A stretch of 64,000 bases of DNA from Omphalotus guepiniiformis (Eukaryota > Basidiomycota > Agaricomycetes > Agaricales > Omphalotaceae), in the NCBI GenBank assembly GCA_028554645.1, contig JAQOOI010000019.1, forward strand, positions 744,001 to 808,000, read 5' to 3'. Positions 1 through 11,624 of this stretch are shown here, piece after piece. The notes under the pieces are model-generated. The model made no database searches, had not been told where the DNA came from, and worked only from the letters and a program-made list of their open reading frames with translations. The number at the start of each line of letters is the position of its first letter. The stretch's first letter is position 1. The translations under genes and the position numbers were made by a program.

Positions 1-2963
1 CGGAACGGAGTTCGGTGTCCCTACAGTGTTGAATCTCGACCCTTCAGTTGACAAAGATTGGAGGTATCTACACCTCTCCGACAGGGTGAAACCGAGGTGG
101 GTGCCTCAAGGCGACGGAACATTTGAGCTGCACTTCCTGGTAAGGCATTATAGCTATTGAACGGGCATCATTTTATGAATTGACTTTGTGTTTGTGATTA
201 GTCGTGCAACACGCACCACATGGGAGTTGAGAACCTGCCTGATGTCAAAGGTTACGCAACTCTGGATATCTTTGAGCCTCATCCGACGAACCCCAGTCAA
301 TGGAAGATGTAAGGCTGTGCTTAATTGTGGACTCGGCTCGCTGCTCATTCTCCTTCCATAGCGTTGGTCGTGCTGACGATGTGTTGATTCACTCATCGGG
401 CGAGAAGACCGTTCCAGGACCGATGGAAGCGATCATCAACTCAAGCTCCTTGTCAGTTTTAATTTTGCTGCAATGATTTTGCCTTGTCCTTGCTGATAAC
501 CACAAAGGATTCAAGGAGCAATTATGTTTGGCCGCCAACGCGACCAAGCTGGGATTTTAATTGAGCCTGTTCCTGAATACAAAGTCGATACCAACGATCC
601 CGTTCACGTCTCTGAATTCCGCAACAAAATATGGTACAATCGGTATTTTCGCGCAATTTACTTGACACTCACCTGAGATTGGCCTGTCCAGGGCTATTGT
701 TGAGGAGGCAAACAAGATTGCCCCAACTTTCAGCAGAATCTTCAAAGAAATGATACTGATCACCTCCGTGGATAAGCCTCTTCCAAGAGTTGCCAAGGGT
801 ACTTTGTCGAGGAAGGCTGCAATCAAACTTTATGAAGAGGAAATCAACAAACTGTGAGTTTTGTTCAAACTAAATCCATCCTATCCATGGTCTCTCACCA
901 AATCTCCTTAGGTACGAAACGATAGAATCGCATTCGGGCGGTGAAACAGTAATTCCGCCTCGGAGCTGGTCAACCTCTGATCTACGAGAGTGGCTGTTGG
1001 TTCAAACGACTGACATTCTCTCCGAATCGGGAACAGCGCTCTCTTCAAGTTCTCGGGATATCTTTGAACAGGGTTTCGACAGGTGAGGTCATCGATCTCT
1101 TTCATATGGTGATCAAACTGACTGAGAGGATAAATGACCTCTGCTCAGTCTCTCGGCTACCATTCTTCGCCTGCGTATAACCAGCGCACTAAGTAAAGCT
1201 GAAGACCCTACAGTACGCGCAGTCGCTCAGCATTTCACGCAAATGACAATATACAGTCACTCGACTATCGATAGTCTCACGGCTTTCATCTTGAGTTCGA
1301 TTTCCGGTGAAGACGCGTCTAAAGACCACGCCGAAGCTATCGAGGAAATGATAGAGAAATACAGTCAAGGTCTTGACGCACCTCTACCAACAAACAACGG
1401 GTTCAACTTGATTGAGGAGAGTAACAAGACCGTGGTTCTTCTTACCGGCTCTACCGGAAATCTAGGCGCGCAACTGTTGGATTCTCTGTTACGGAACGAT
1501 TCAGTTGCTCAAGTGTATACCTTGAATCGGCCTTCGAACCGAATCTCTATGTTGGAAAGACACAAGGAACGATTCGAGGACAAAGCGTTGGACGTTGATT
1601 TGTTATCTTCGAAGAAGCTTGTGTACCTGGAGGGTGACAGTGCGCAGCCGAATCTCGGACTATCTGACGACATCATTTCCGAGGCAGGTTTTCATCCATA
1701 AGGGGAACCACCAACTAATTACTGACTTTCAATTTTTGCTGCAGCTGCGCGATAGATTGACCATGATCATACACAATGCTTGGAGATTAGACTTCAATCT
1801 CTTTCTGCCCTCTTTTGAGCCGAATGTCAGAGGCTCTCGTAACCTGATCGATCTGGCTCGTTCTAGTCGCCATGCCTCATCAATTCGGTATCTCTTCACG
1901 TCATCAATTGCCTCTGCCCAGTCTTGGGATGAGACGAAAGGGCCTTACCCTGAGGAACTTATGATGGACGCCAAATACGCTGTCGGCGGAGGGTACGGTG
2001 AGAGTAAATATGCGGTTGAACGTGTGAGCTCCGTGTCTAGCCGATAGCCAGGCGTTCATCTGAACTCACATTCATCCGCTAGATACTCGCAAGGAGCGGA
2101 TTGAAGGCTTCGTCCTTCAGGATCGGACAGATCAGTGGTGGAAAACCTAACGGTGCTTGGGCTATCACGGACTGGGTGCCAATTATCGTCAAGTCCAGTG
2201 TAGCTCTTGATATGCTTCCAAACGCTCACGGGGTCGGTTTGGCAATGATTCATTCTGTATATCAATTTTTGACTAACTCCGACTTCAAAGGTCGTCTCAT
2301 GGGCTCCGATGGATGCTGTTTCTGATGCGATTCTTGAGGTAGCTCTTGATATGCTTCCAAACGCTCACGGGGTCGGTTTGGCAATGATTCATTCTGTATA
2401 TCAATTTTTGACTAACTCCGACTTCAAAGGTCGTCTCATGGGCTCCGATGGATGCTGTTTCTGATGCGATTCTTGAGGTAGGGAGTGTCAAGGAGGGGCT
2501 TCCTTTTGCAGTCAATGTGGTTCATCCCCGACCCGTTCCCTGGTTATCTGTCATCACTGCAGTCAGAAAAGTTCTTATCAGAGAAAAGGGACTTGCCGAC
2601 AACGCTCTTCAGCTCGTATCATTCCAAGAATGGTTCTCCGAGGTTGAGAAACGCGCCAGTGATACCTCGGAAAAGAATGCACAGGAAGTCGTAAGTATAT
2701 TGCTGTGATCAAGTTCCGTGCACGCTTTCTGAAAAGTCCTTGCTTAGCCCGCGGTCAAGCTAGTTGAGTTTTTCCGAAAAGTCTCTTCAATCGATGAGGC
2801 GATTGGACGGTCTAGCGAAGTAGCTACGACTGAGAGTATCGGGCTCAAAACTCTAAGCACCGCCAATGTAGAGCGACTCAGCCCCAGGATGAAGAGTTTG
2901 GAGCAATTAGATGAACATCATGTCGAGCAGTGGATCAAGTATTGGATGCAAGTCGGTTTGTAG
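1..2963 (+). CDS. Adenylate-forming reductase (A-T-R, NRPS-like carboxylic acid reductase), 5' truncated by window edge
   Basis: This multidomain enzyme activates a carboxylic acid as acyl-AMP, loads it on a phosphopantetheine carrier and reduces the thioester with NADPH. The window opens inside the adenylation domain, so the start is missing. The A8-type stretch GRADDVLIHSSGEKT is encoded after the intron ending near 360. A carrier site reading FDSLSA spans the intron at 1085-1147. The reductase domain begins with the nucleotide-binding motif LLTGSTGNLGAQ near 1440, continues with IIHNAWRLDFNL and GESKYAVER, and ends with a TAG at 2961-2963. Introns of about 50-65 bases were placed by GT...AG ends, except one that fits only as GC-AG (1684-1744). 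A 139-base tandem duplication lies at 2200-2477. The family is common in agaricomycete secondary metabolism; the substrate cannot be read from sequence. It is convergent with the drimane-type cyclase downstream. Confidence 0.85.
2200..2477 (+). repeat. 139-bp tandem duplication spanning an exon-intron-exon junction
   Basis: Bases 2200-2338 and 2339-2477 are by eye identical direct repeats. Each unit holds the end of an exon, a 58-base intron (2233-2290 and 2372-2429) and the start of the next exon. The unit length is not a multiple of three, but removing the intron leaves 81 coding bases. The duplication therefore creates an extra 81-base exon (2291-2371) that keeps the frame. The boundary sequence GTAG recurs at both ends and at the junction, which suggests microhomology-mediated duplication. 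Confidence 0.9.
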
Positions 2964-3527
2964 TCAGTATAGGCAACATTCACATGGACAAGTACATTAG
3001 AGATAAAGAGATAGAGAATATTCGCCTGAATAGAATGTCAGAAATAGAACAATAGATTGACGTGTTCTCATGTCCAAATTCTTTTAGTTATTGAAATGTC
3101 CCTGTCCTGCTGTGGTAAAACTCTCGAATGTTTATGTGAGTGACCGATTCTTGCCTAGTCAAAAATTAGCAAAACCACTGATTCTTTGTGCCTCAAAGTA
3201 CGTTGCTCGTTTTTTCTACTTTCACATTCTACAATCAGAAAAAGTAATACGGGCTACATACATTCCATATGCAAGTCCAACGCTTTCTCTAAATTGGCAG
3301 ACCGAGGGTCAAAATACATACAAAAAACCGATGAGTATATGCACCGATCACCAGCACTCGGAATAAAGAAATCTATGTTTAATCAAGCCGAACCAAGAAA
3401 TCCCAACAACCAACCAACTCCTAAAGCACCTACTCCAACGCCCAGTGACCTATCCGTCGCCATCTGTCAGACACAAGACATAGAAGTTGATTTTAATTCT
3501 GCTTACCAGTTGCTTGGTCGACCGAGT
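2964..3527. other. Intergenic, between two convergent 3' ends
   Basis: This holds the 3' untranslated regions of the reductase (plus) and the HAD-type cyclase (minus). It is AT-rich with no gene I can support. The short open frames here show no family features. Confidence 0.6.
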
Positions 3528-5196
3528 TTAGTAGACGTTGACATCCTGAATCGAACCCACAGGAGCCCTAGATAAATGACAGCAATCAATCAGCACAAAC
3601 GCCAGAACAATAGGAAGCAAGGCGCACAGAGTACGCGTACCATTAGCTAGACGGCTCAATAGGGTATCGTTCACCGAAGTTGACATGGGAGCCTTGCTGT
3701 TCAGCTCTCTCCCACGATGACTTGGTGGCTCGTGCGAGCGTTGTATAGCCTTAATCGCCAAAGCTGTCGTGAACCCTCTATTGGCGATCCGGACCCCGTT
3801 GGACCCATATTTGTAAAACCACCCGTCTGGCCATCCTCCGTCAACTTCTTGCATCTCGAGCAGAGTTGCGATGTCGACAGAAGCGTCAATTCCTCGTGAG
3901 TTACAGCATATGATACGCATCGCTAGCGCCAACGCATCTGCTTTGACACCAATACGTTCTCGGCAACGAGCCTCGAAAACAGGTCCGAGGCGAGCTTGGG
4001 CTTCAGGGGAAACTGCGAGGAGTCGGGAAAGGAAGCTATAAGGGGTGTTTAAGCTTGACGTAGTCAGAGTTGGAGCAAAAGACGTACAACAAGAATGCTT
4101 CAGCCGGTTCATAGTACCGAGTACCATCACTATACGCGCGGTGTTGCAATACAGATTGCACCCAATCAAAAGATTCTTTGAGCTCATGTCCTCTTCCGTA
4201 TGCGTGGAAAAGGGTTAAGACGTTGACACAGACAACAGGATCAATCCTCGGTCTAGCAGGATCAAAGTACACCTGCAGTATCCCATCTTCATTGCGCAAT
4301 GCAAGAATCTGATCCATGATTCGATGTTTCGTTTCAAGGGTAAGATGTTCGGAGCAAGTGAGACCGATAGAAGTAGTATCAGCGTCGCAGGGAAAGACGG
4401 CGCTGGTAAACTGTCCTTCCCCGCGGAAGAAGTTGAACAATCCATCATGTTTGACATAGTCAACGAGCGATGAATCGCCGGTAGCTTCAAGAATGAGAAG
4501 CTGAGCAAAATTCTCTTGAATAGTTTGACCTTCGGAAGTGTAGGACAAATGATTCCCGGCGTGGTTCTTGAGGAAGGTATGCCCTCGTGCGACGGGATCG
4601 AAACAAAGATTCCGAAGCTTTTGTTCGACATTGGTGAAGGTGTCGTAGACGATTCCCGTAACACCAAGGGATCGTGCGACAAGGACGTTGTCTAGTTTAT
4701 CGTCAACGAAGATGGTACGTTCCGGATTGGAGCCAGTCTGCTCGAGGACATGTCGGTAGAAGCCAATGTTGGGTTTGCGCTCTCCGGCAGCAGCGGAGGT
4801 GAACACATGATCGAACAAGTCCCAATCGGCCTTCTTGGTTCGTAGAACCTCCCAGTCGGCAGCGGAGATATTTGACATAGCATACACTCGACGACCTGGT
4901 TTGAGCTCGCGGATGAGGTCAATCATGAACGGGCGGCTAGTGAGAGAGTCCCTAGCGCCCTGGAATGCGGCACGAACGTCGTCAGCACTGAGACCCATTT
5001 CCTGCGCGACAGCAGCATAACATTCGTGCTCGCCAATCCTCCCTTTCTCGTACTCGAACCAGGTCGCGGTCTCGAGTATCTTTCGGAGAGTTTTTGGAGA
5101 GATGCAGGTCTTAGTTTCAGCAGACCAAGTGAAGAGAACGTCTCCGAGATCGAAGATGAGTGTGTCGAAGTTGCCCATAGGTCTCGTGTCTGTCAT
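3528..5196 (-). CDS. HAD-fold terpene cyclase, drimane-synthase-like
   Basis: This 538-residue protein is encoded by two exons (4088-5196 and 3528-4035, 52-base intron). Residues 10-200 form a haloacid-dehalogenase-like domain, with nucleophile motif FDLGDV at 15-20, SNIS near 108-111 and VDDKLDN near 164-170. A second domain carries DADTT at 271-275, matching the DxDTT protonation motif of AstC-type drimanyl diphosphate synthases. These fuse a HAD domain to a class II terpene-cyclase-like domain and make drimane sesquiterpenes from farnesyl diphosphate. A QW-like stretch (EVDGGWPDGW) lies in the second exon. The last 45 residues contain a strongly hydrophobic segment (LLPIVLAFVLI) that looks like a C-terminal membrane anchor. 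It is divergent from the ABM-domain gene and next to a reductase and a flavin oxidase, which fits a biosynthetic cluster. The exact product is inferred from family only. Confidence 0.82.
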
Positions 5197-5519
5197 ATCT
5201 GAGGTGAACCAGAAAAAAAAGAAAAAAATTTGTAACCCGTCTGGTTGAACCTTGCTCTAGTATATGTATATCTGCAAAACACCTTAAGGACTTGCAATTC
5301 TGGAGAGCCGGCATTGGACGAAAAGAGGAGGCGGCCGGCGGCAGGTCAAAGCGGCAGACATACTGTGGCTCATTTGGCTGAAGATGGCTTCGGAAAGACT
5401 TATCACCAAGTCGTGAAGCAGTACTAGTACTCCGGCCGCTTCAATGAGTTGATGTGACGTAACTAGAGATGTTCTGATAAGTACGGTTTCGCCTGATTGA
5501 ATGAAGCCTACCTTCACAA
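5197..5519. promoter_or_regulatory. Divergent promoter region between HAD cyclase and ABM-domain gene
   Basis: The two genes are transcribed away from each other across 323 bases. A TATA-like run lies around 5258-5270. The shared region suggests possible co-regulation, but no operator site can be recognised. Confidence 0.45.
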
Positions 5520-6279
5520 ATGGGCGTACTCCAAATTCTTGTAACTGTCAATTCTGACCAAGACGCGGCGAAAAAACCCGCCACAAGCCTGCAGAATGTC
5601 GAGGGAATACTTGGGTAAATGATCGAAATGAAACAAGTTTCACTAAACAAAACTTATTCGGAATCTTTCAGAATTTACAGCGGCGTTCAGATTGAAGACC
5701 CGTCCTGCGTACATTGGGTGATCCGTGAGTTCATTTATTTTATGTTCGAGATACATACACTCACCTTCTGTCAAGACTGGTCAGACCTTGAAGCCCAGAA
5801 AAAGTTCCAGGCATCTGACTCTTACAAGGAATTCTTAGAGGCAGCTGGTCCACATCCAGAGGCGCCAGTGCCCGTAATCGTCGAATTACAGCCAGATGAA
5901 GATATCCAGGTCACGCTGCGTACACCAATTTCGGAATTTGCATTCGCTGCACTGAAAGAAGAGTCACAGAGGAAAGAATGGGAGGAATGTCTTCAAGTGA
6001 CGCTGGGTGGCATGAAGGCTACGGAGGGGGCAGTGGCTGGAGTACGTGGAATAGCGGAGGGTAATTCCTCGTTGTACGTCTTCGTGATCGGATGGACTTC
6101 GATTGAGGTATGCCAGTGCACCGAGACAATAATCTTTTCTCTGAATCTGACTGTTCATCGTCCAGGCCCACAAAAATGCCTTATCCGCCCCGTACGCGCA
6201 GGACATATACAATGAAACGCTTAGATTGACTAAATTTGTCGCTAAACATGCTCCCATGCAGAATAGATATACCAAGTAG
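5520..6279 (+). CDS. Dimeric alpha/beta-barrel (ABM-like) protein
   Basis: Four exons (5520-5614, 5672-5724, 5776-6107, 6166-6279) join in frame to 197 residues. The start ATG at 5520 is the one that continues into the first donor site. The sequence shows two repeats of the antibiotic-monooxygenase-like fold: GIYSGVQIEDPSCVHWVIHW in the first half and SLYVFVIGWTSIEAHKNA in the second. In each, the conserved tryptophan and the following helix are visible. Such proteins are common in fungal metabolic clusters and elsewhere as small-molecule binding or cofactor-free oxygenase-like proteins. No catalytic residue can be assigned. It sits between the HAD-type cyclase and the flavin oxidase. Confidence 0.7.
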
Positions 6280-6803
6280 TTGTCAATGTATTTGCTTTGA
6301 ATCCTTTCGAGTCAGTCAGATTTGATATCTCGTAAATATTTCAATGCTGCACACCTATAAATCAATTGTAACGAGCACGAATGATCTCTGTTGTGAGGGA
6401 AAATCGAATATGGATGATTGAACCTGTATTGTTAGGATCCGTGAAAGCGGCGCGAGAGCTACAATTAGAAGAGAACGAGTGAAGGTCAGGCACATTTCGA
6501 CATCCGCTTTCCACTCCGCTGACCTTTTTGGCGCTTGTTTTTAATTTTAGCGCTCATGCCGTGACTACCCTGATCGGCATCCCTCAGCTTCTTATGTAAT
6601 ATGTTGATGCCGCGGTAATCCAGCTTCGGCTAGGCTGTCGGGAAACTGGATGAACTGGTCGTTGACTTGTCCTGTTCCAGTCATCACACATACGGCCGCT
6701 CCCAAGTCCGCTCAACTTTATGTAGTTTTGGCGCTTGCACAACTACAGACTCGTAACTTAAAACAGAAGGTTTGTTATTCCCCTGTCTCCACAGTCTTTT
6801 CTC
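6280..6803. other. Intergenic, upstream of the flavin oxidase
   Basis: No coding signal. It contains the 3' region of the ABM gene and the promoter of the flavin oxidase. Confidence 0.5.
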
Positions 6804-8848
6804 ATGTTGACGAAGATTTCTTTGTCTTTTCTGCTCTTGGCTTCAGCAGCCAACGCAGCTCAGAAGTGCAAGTGTTTGCCAGGGGACTCCTGCTTCCCTG
6901 ATGATGCTACCTGGGATGCCTTCGCGAAGAATCTTAGCCAACCTCTGATCGCCAATCAGAGGCCGCTCGCTGCATCTTGCTACGAAGCTTCTGCAAACTT
7001 TAATGCAGATACTTGCACGTCGCTTCGCGCACAGTCGACGTCGCACGACTTACTCGCCGCTGCATCGAACGCGCTACAATGGGTCAATTGGGAGGAATTG
7101 GTCACTAACACCACCTACGAGACTTGCGTCTTTGATCCTGCACCCAACGCGACTTGTTCGCAAGGACGTGTACCCAGCTATTCAGTCAACGTCAGTACGG
7201 TCGAGGACGTCCAAGCCACGATTCGTTTCGCTGCTACTCATAACCTTCACCTAGTGGTGAAGAACGCTGGGTAAGCCCATTTCAAGTTTCCTAGACTCCG
7301 CCGATCGTCGTCTAATTCCGATCTCTCTCAGGCATGAAAACCTCGGACGGATGTTCGGTGTTGGATCAGTGGAGTTGTTCGTACACGACTTGCAAGAATA
7401 CAACTTCTCCGATTCTTTCATTCCTGAAGGTGCTCCGGAGGGTACTGCTGGTCAAACAGGTAAGTTCTCATGTCCCATTTCAGCGATTCTTCGAGGCTGA
7501 GTTCTCTCTACAGCCGTCACGATCCAGCCCGGTGTACAGTGGGGAAATCTCTATGCCCTTGCTGATGCAGCTAATCATACCGTCGCTGGTGGTATCGGTG
7601 CTGGAGGCACTGTCGGTGCCGGTGCTGGGTGGCCTCTAGGCGGTGGCCACTCAATTCTATCGCCATACTATGGTCTTGGTACGTTACACCCATCCTGAAC
7701 ACACCTCATCAATTAACATCTCTTGGCTGACAGGTGTTGATAATGCGCTTGAGTTCAAGGTCGTGCTCCCTAATGCGTCGTACGTAACAGCCAACAACTA
7801 CCAAAACACCGACCTCTTTTGGGCTTTGCGTGGTGGTGGAGGACCGAGCTTTGGAGTCGTACTTGAAATGACCTACAGGACTCACCCTAACCCTCCGTAT
7901 ACCGCTGTATTCTACGCGGCTACTGCTAGTTCAAACGAGAGTTTCATTCAGATTTTCGAAACATTCAACAAGCACCACAATGCCATCTTGGACAGCGGTT
8001 GGGCTGGCTTCTGGCCTTGGTCAAACCAGACTTTCTACCTGACTCTCATCACTCCTGGAACCCCGCCAACGAATGCCTCTGCCAACGCTACCTTGGAAGC
8101 TTTCTATGCTGATGTGAACAAGCTGGAAGGCGTGGACGTCAACCTGACCCTGACGGTCAACTATACAACCTTCAACCATTGGTATCACAACAACTTCATC
8201 GATAGCTCGCTAGGATTTGGTTTCAATTACAGCCAAGGTGACGCTGGAGGTATCCGAGTCGCCGTCTCGTCTTTCCTCGTTCCTCGAGATCTCTTCGACA
8301 CCAACCCGACGGAACTGGCTCAAGCTTGGGCTAACATGCCTGCTGGCCGTCCATTGTACGTAACCTGACCTTTTAGATGGTGCTCCAAGACTGATTTTTT
8401 GCGGTTAGCATGGTCGGAGGAGGTGCAGTAGCTGCAGGAGATCCCAATTCTGCTGCGGCCTGCCCTGCATGGCGCCGCACCGGAACTGACATGACCGTTG
8501 CAAATGAATGGGCAGAGGGTGCGACGTTTGAAGAAATCCAAGCTGTTCGTCAGGGCGTCTATGATCAGATTCAACCTCTACGAGAACTAGCTCCGTACCC
8601 TATCGGTGGTCAGTATCTCAATGAAGTGAGTCCATTTGTACATCACCTTGCTTCCATGCGGCCAAACATTGTTTTTTGTTTTCTAGGCAGATTATCTCGA
8701 AGAAGATTGGCAATTGGCTTACTGGGGTGATAACTATCCTCGCTTGCTTGCGCTCAAGAAAGAAGTCGACCCGAACGACTTGTTCATTGTCTACAAGGGC
8801 GTGAATTCGGAGGATTGGGATGAAAATGTCGTGTGCAAGACCATCTAG
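6804..8848 (+). CDS. Secreted FAD-linked oxidase (PCMH/berberine-bridge type)
   Basis: The product starts with a clear signal peptide (hydrophobic core [12 protein letters not shown]), so it is likely secreted or enters the secretory pathway. The FAD-binding PCMH domain includes [20 protein letters not shown], then GHENLGR, whose His is the usual site of histidyl-flavin linkage, then [19 protein letters not shown]. The second cysteinyl-flavin position appears to be absent, so a single covalent link is likely. The C-terminal berberine-bridge segment reads [20 protein letters not shown]. Six exons join in frame, with introns near 7271-7331, 7461-7514, 7680-7733, 8356-8408 and 8625-8687. There are many N-glycosylation sites. 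Such oxidases act on alcohols, sugars or terpenoid and alkaloid intermediates. The location next to the cyclase and reductase suggests a tailoring role. Confidence 0.85.
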
Positions 8849-9299
8849 GGTTTTAGTGACCATAGCGACATCACTGGGACGTGAAAGACAATCTTTGTGT
8901 TGTGCTTGGACTCATGCCGGGTAATTTCCTTCCTTCCTTCCTCCCCTCTTCGGTCATTACTTGTGTCACTGTATATTTATTATTATAATCGTTAATCACA
9001 ACGTAGTTTTTGCTTCGATCTGTGTTCATTGACTGATACGGTGCAGTCCGGTGTTAGTGGAATGAAACGTGATTGCTATTATAGATGCGGTGAATACAAG
9101 TAGAGAAACTTGATTTCGCAAGCTTCAGAGTCAAAAGCAAGGGGATATTAATTCTCTCAATGGTACCGTACCGCTGGTGACCGTAAAAAACGGAGTTATC
9201 TCCCGGGCCGATACAACCCGCTTTCTTCTTTGACTCGCACCCTCTTGGACCCATGGTCCTAAGCCGGGTAACTTACTGTAACTTAATTCCAGTTAATTC
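8849..9299. other. Intergenic, outside the duplicated module
   Basis: This is the 3' region of the flavin oxidase, with a CT-rich run near 8930-8950. No gene is supported. The left module copy begins at about 9300. Confidence 0.5.
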
Positions 9300-9557
9300 C
9301 ATCCTTTTTTAACGAGCGCTTCAACGTCGCATAGTACTCTGGGTCGCCTTCGATCCGGCAAATTTAATCAAAACTATGAAGCCAAGGCCGTTACTCTAGG
9401 ACTGCCCTCAACGCCAATCTTTGATTATCATCTTTCTTCTCGCAGGTCGCCTAGTTCAACAGAACCGATGGAGGCGGAGGACCTTGTTAACTGATAGCGC
9501 TGGCATACCGTGGCTGGATCCTTTGTTGACGGACGGAGTCACCAGCAACGATCTCTT

Positions 9558-9830
9558 TGCAGTGTCAAGAGTCAGGGAAGACGCTTGGAAGTTGGAACTG
9601 AAGGTGACTTCTGGAGAAACAGGCGGAGAAGTACATGTACCTTTCTTCGCCATCCTTGCAGTATCAAGAGTCAGGGAAGACGCTTGATTGGAACTGAAGG
9701 TGACTTCTAGAGAAACAGAAGTACAAATTTCTTTCTTCGCCACATCCTTGCAGCAGGGAAGACGCTTGATTGTAACTGAAGGTGACTTCTGGAGAAACAG
9801 GTGGGGAAGTACACATTTCTTTCTTCGCCG
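9558..9830 (+). repeat. Three-unit minisatellite inside block R
   Basis: Three imperfect direct repeats of about 80-100 bases start near 9558, 9661 and 9755. Each contains CAGGGAAGACGCTTG, CTGAAGGTGACTTCT and GAGAAACAG. The matching segment of the right copy (about 51160-51260) has only one recognisable unit. The array was therefore either expanded on the left or lost on the right. The open frames running through it are by-products of the repeat. Confidence 0.75.
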
Positions 9831-10335
9831 TCTCCGGCTATACTATCTCAACTGTCCATGTTTCAGCCTTGGCATCTGGCATAAAATTCTCTTGTGCGAA
9901 GGTTCGTCAATAGTTCTGATGATCACTGTTGCTGCGATATAAATCACTTCTACATCCGGGGCTCTACATATCGGCGGATCCCCTCGGATCCCTCAGCCAA
10001 CTACTACATCTTACTACATACACGTAACCTTCCAGGTTCCTTCAGATGTGATATGGTATACATCAGTATACATCCCACTTCAACCAGCGAGTTCTCCGAA
10101 TGCACAGCTTTCTCGCAATTCGCATCAGAAGAACAAGTTGCACAATGTCCGTACAGTCGTCCAGTATCGATGCGTCGTCCCCTGTTATCCCCAGGAGAAA
10201 ATTTCCCATCACTGCGGCTGCTGTTCACGAAATACCTAACGGCTCTCCGTCTGCCTGTTCCATAGATCTCTCAGTATGTGCCTCTGCAACGCACTGATTT
10301 AGCAAAACTCGATCGAAATCACGGACCCAAGATAT

Positions 10336-11624
10336 TTACTTACTAGGAACACCGATCTTCCATCTCTTGCTCCGACTGGTCGTGCATTTATGATTGTTCA
10401 GTGATTTTTCGCTAGAAAAGAACCCTCTACATGTTTCGCAGGTCCAATCACTTTGGAAACCATGCTGCGAAACTTCATGACGAAACCGATCGTGTTGCCG
10501 TGAAAACTTTTCCGTACATCCTTGTGTGCAGACGAACACCTTTCGGTGCTTTTCTTGATGCACTGCCATATGCATCCTCCGTGTATGCTCGCTCATGAAG
10601 CGTTGATTGCAGTGTCGATCAAAGCATGGGAGGTCCTTCTTTCGTCGAACAGGAGGCCGCCGAGAAACTTCACGCTCCCTTCTGTTTTGTTCGCCGTTTC
10701 TCTCATTCAACGATACTGCAGATGCATCCGAATATTCTTCAGCGTCGTTGTCTCCGTAGCCTTCATCTATAGAAGGTGCTATAGGTGACCTGCCAGACGT
10801 CAATGCCGTAAAATCCGGAAAATCATTTTGAGGTTTTGAAAGCAATGCGATTGAGGACATGGCGGAGTATTGTGGCTGGGAATACAGAGCAGTACCTCCG
10901 GTGAGCATGTCTGTTATGTCTTCAAGAAATTCAACATTTTAATCCTTGTGTCAACTGGCAGAAATAATTATCGAATGTGTACATACCTTGAGATGAGCCC
11001 GAGGTGCTTGCTGAGCTCATCGGTTGCCCTATTCCCATGGACATGGCGATATCTGCTATGCAAAGACAAGTGAGCATATGCCTGTATAGTAAGTGAAGAG
11101 ATACTGACCTATGCTGTCGTTCAATGTTTGGCAAGGCGAGCCTTGCTGAGAGGATCTCAATGAAGGAATACTCGATTGAGACATGGCCGACGATAGCCAG
11201 TCTGGTTCAGACGATGGTGTATTCACGTAACCTTCATGTCAGTGGCCGTGTGATCAATATCATTATGGAAGTCTCAATGCTGACTTACTTACCAGGTAAC
11301 GAAGCAGTGGGATCTGCAAATAATAAAATTATGATCAGAAAGAAACCCGAAGCTGTGTTTCGGTTATTTACCTATCATGTGCTGGTTCTGAAGTAACGGC
11401 GACAGGCCTGAGCTTACTCGAGAACAGGCAGCCATAGACAATGACCAGAAACCATCTTCTGAGACGGAGCGTTGGAAAGAGATGAAAATACCACTTGGTA
11501 AGTTGGGTGATGATCCTGTCCCGGTCGACTTGAGATTTAGAGAAAGTACAGGGAATCCATCCTTAGAGAGTTGAGCAGACACTTGGAGACGATTCAGATC
11601 CTCTAGAGGAACTGTCAAGGACAT
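10336..11624 (-). CDS. C2H2 zinc-finger protein, left paralogue
   Basis: This is a putative nuclear DNA-binding regulator with the same five-exon structure as the right paralogue. The ATG at 11624 begins MSLTVPLEDLNRLQV. Introns follow HMIG, ASLPG, LNDSI and TSGSSQ, and the last exon (about 10336-10888) runs to the stop. The C-terminal half has three zinc-finger-like units: CFDRHCNQRF with downstream histidines, CTQGCTEKFSRQHDRFRH and CETCRGFFSSEKSLNNH. A basic linker PPVRRKKDLP precedes them. The N-terminal half is Ser/Pro-rich and acidic, like an activation region. The copy looks uninterrupted even though the neighbouring OSC copy is destroyed, which suggests it is still selected. It may regulate the OSC or the terpene genes; that is inference from linkage. 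Confidence 0.72.

Noticed and set aside
8930..8950. CT-rich run after the flavin oxidase as a microsatellite of interest
   Set aside because: It is short and common in fungal 3' regions.
9421..9942. Overlapping open frames with repeated protein text
   Set aside because: They follow from the three-unit minisatellite and occur in several frames, so they are not evidence of a gene.
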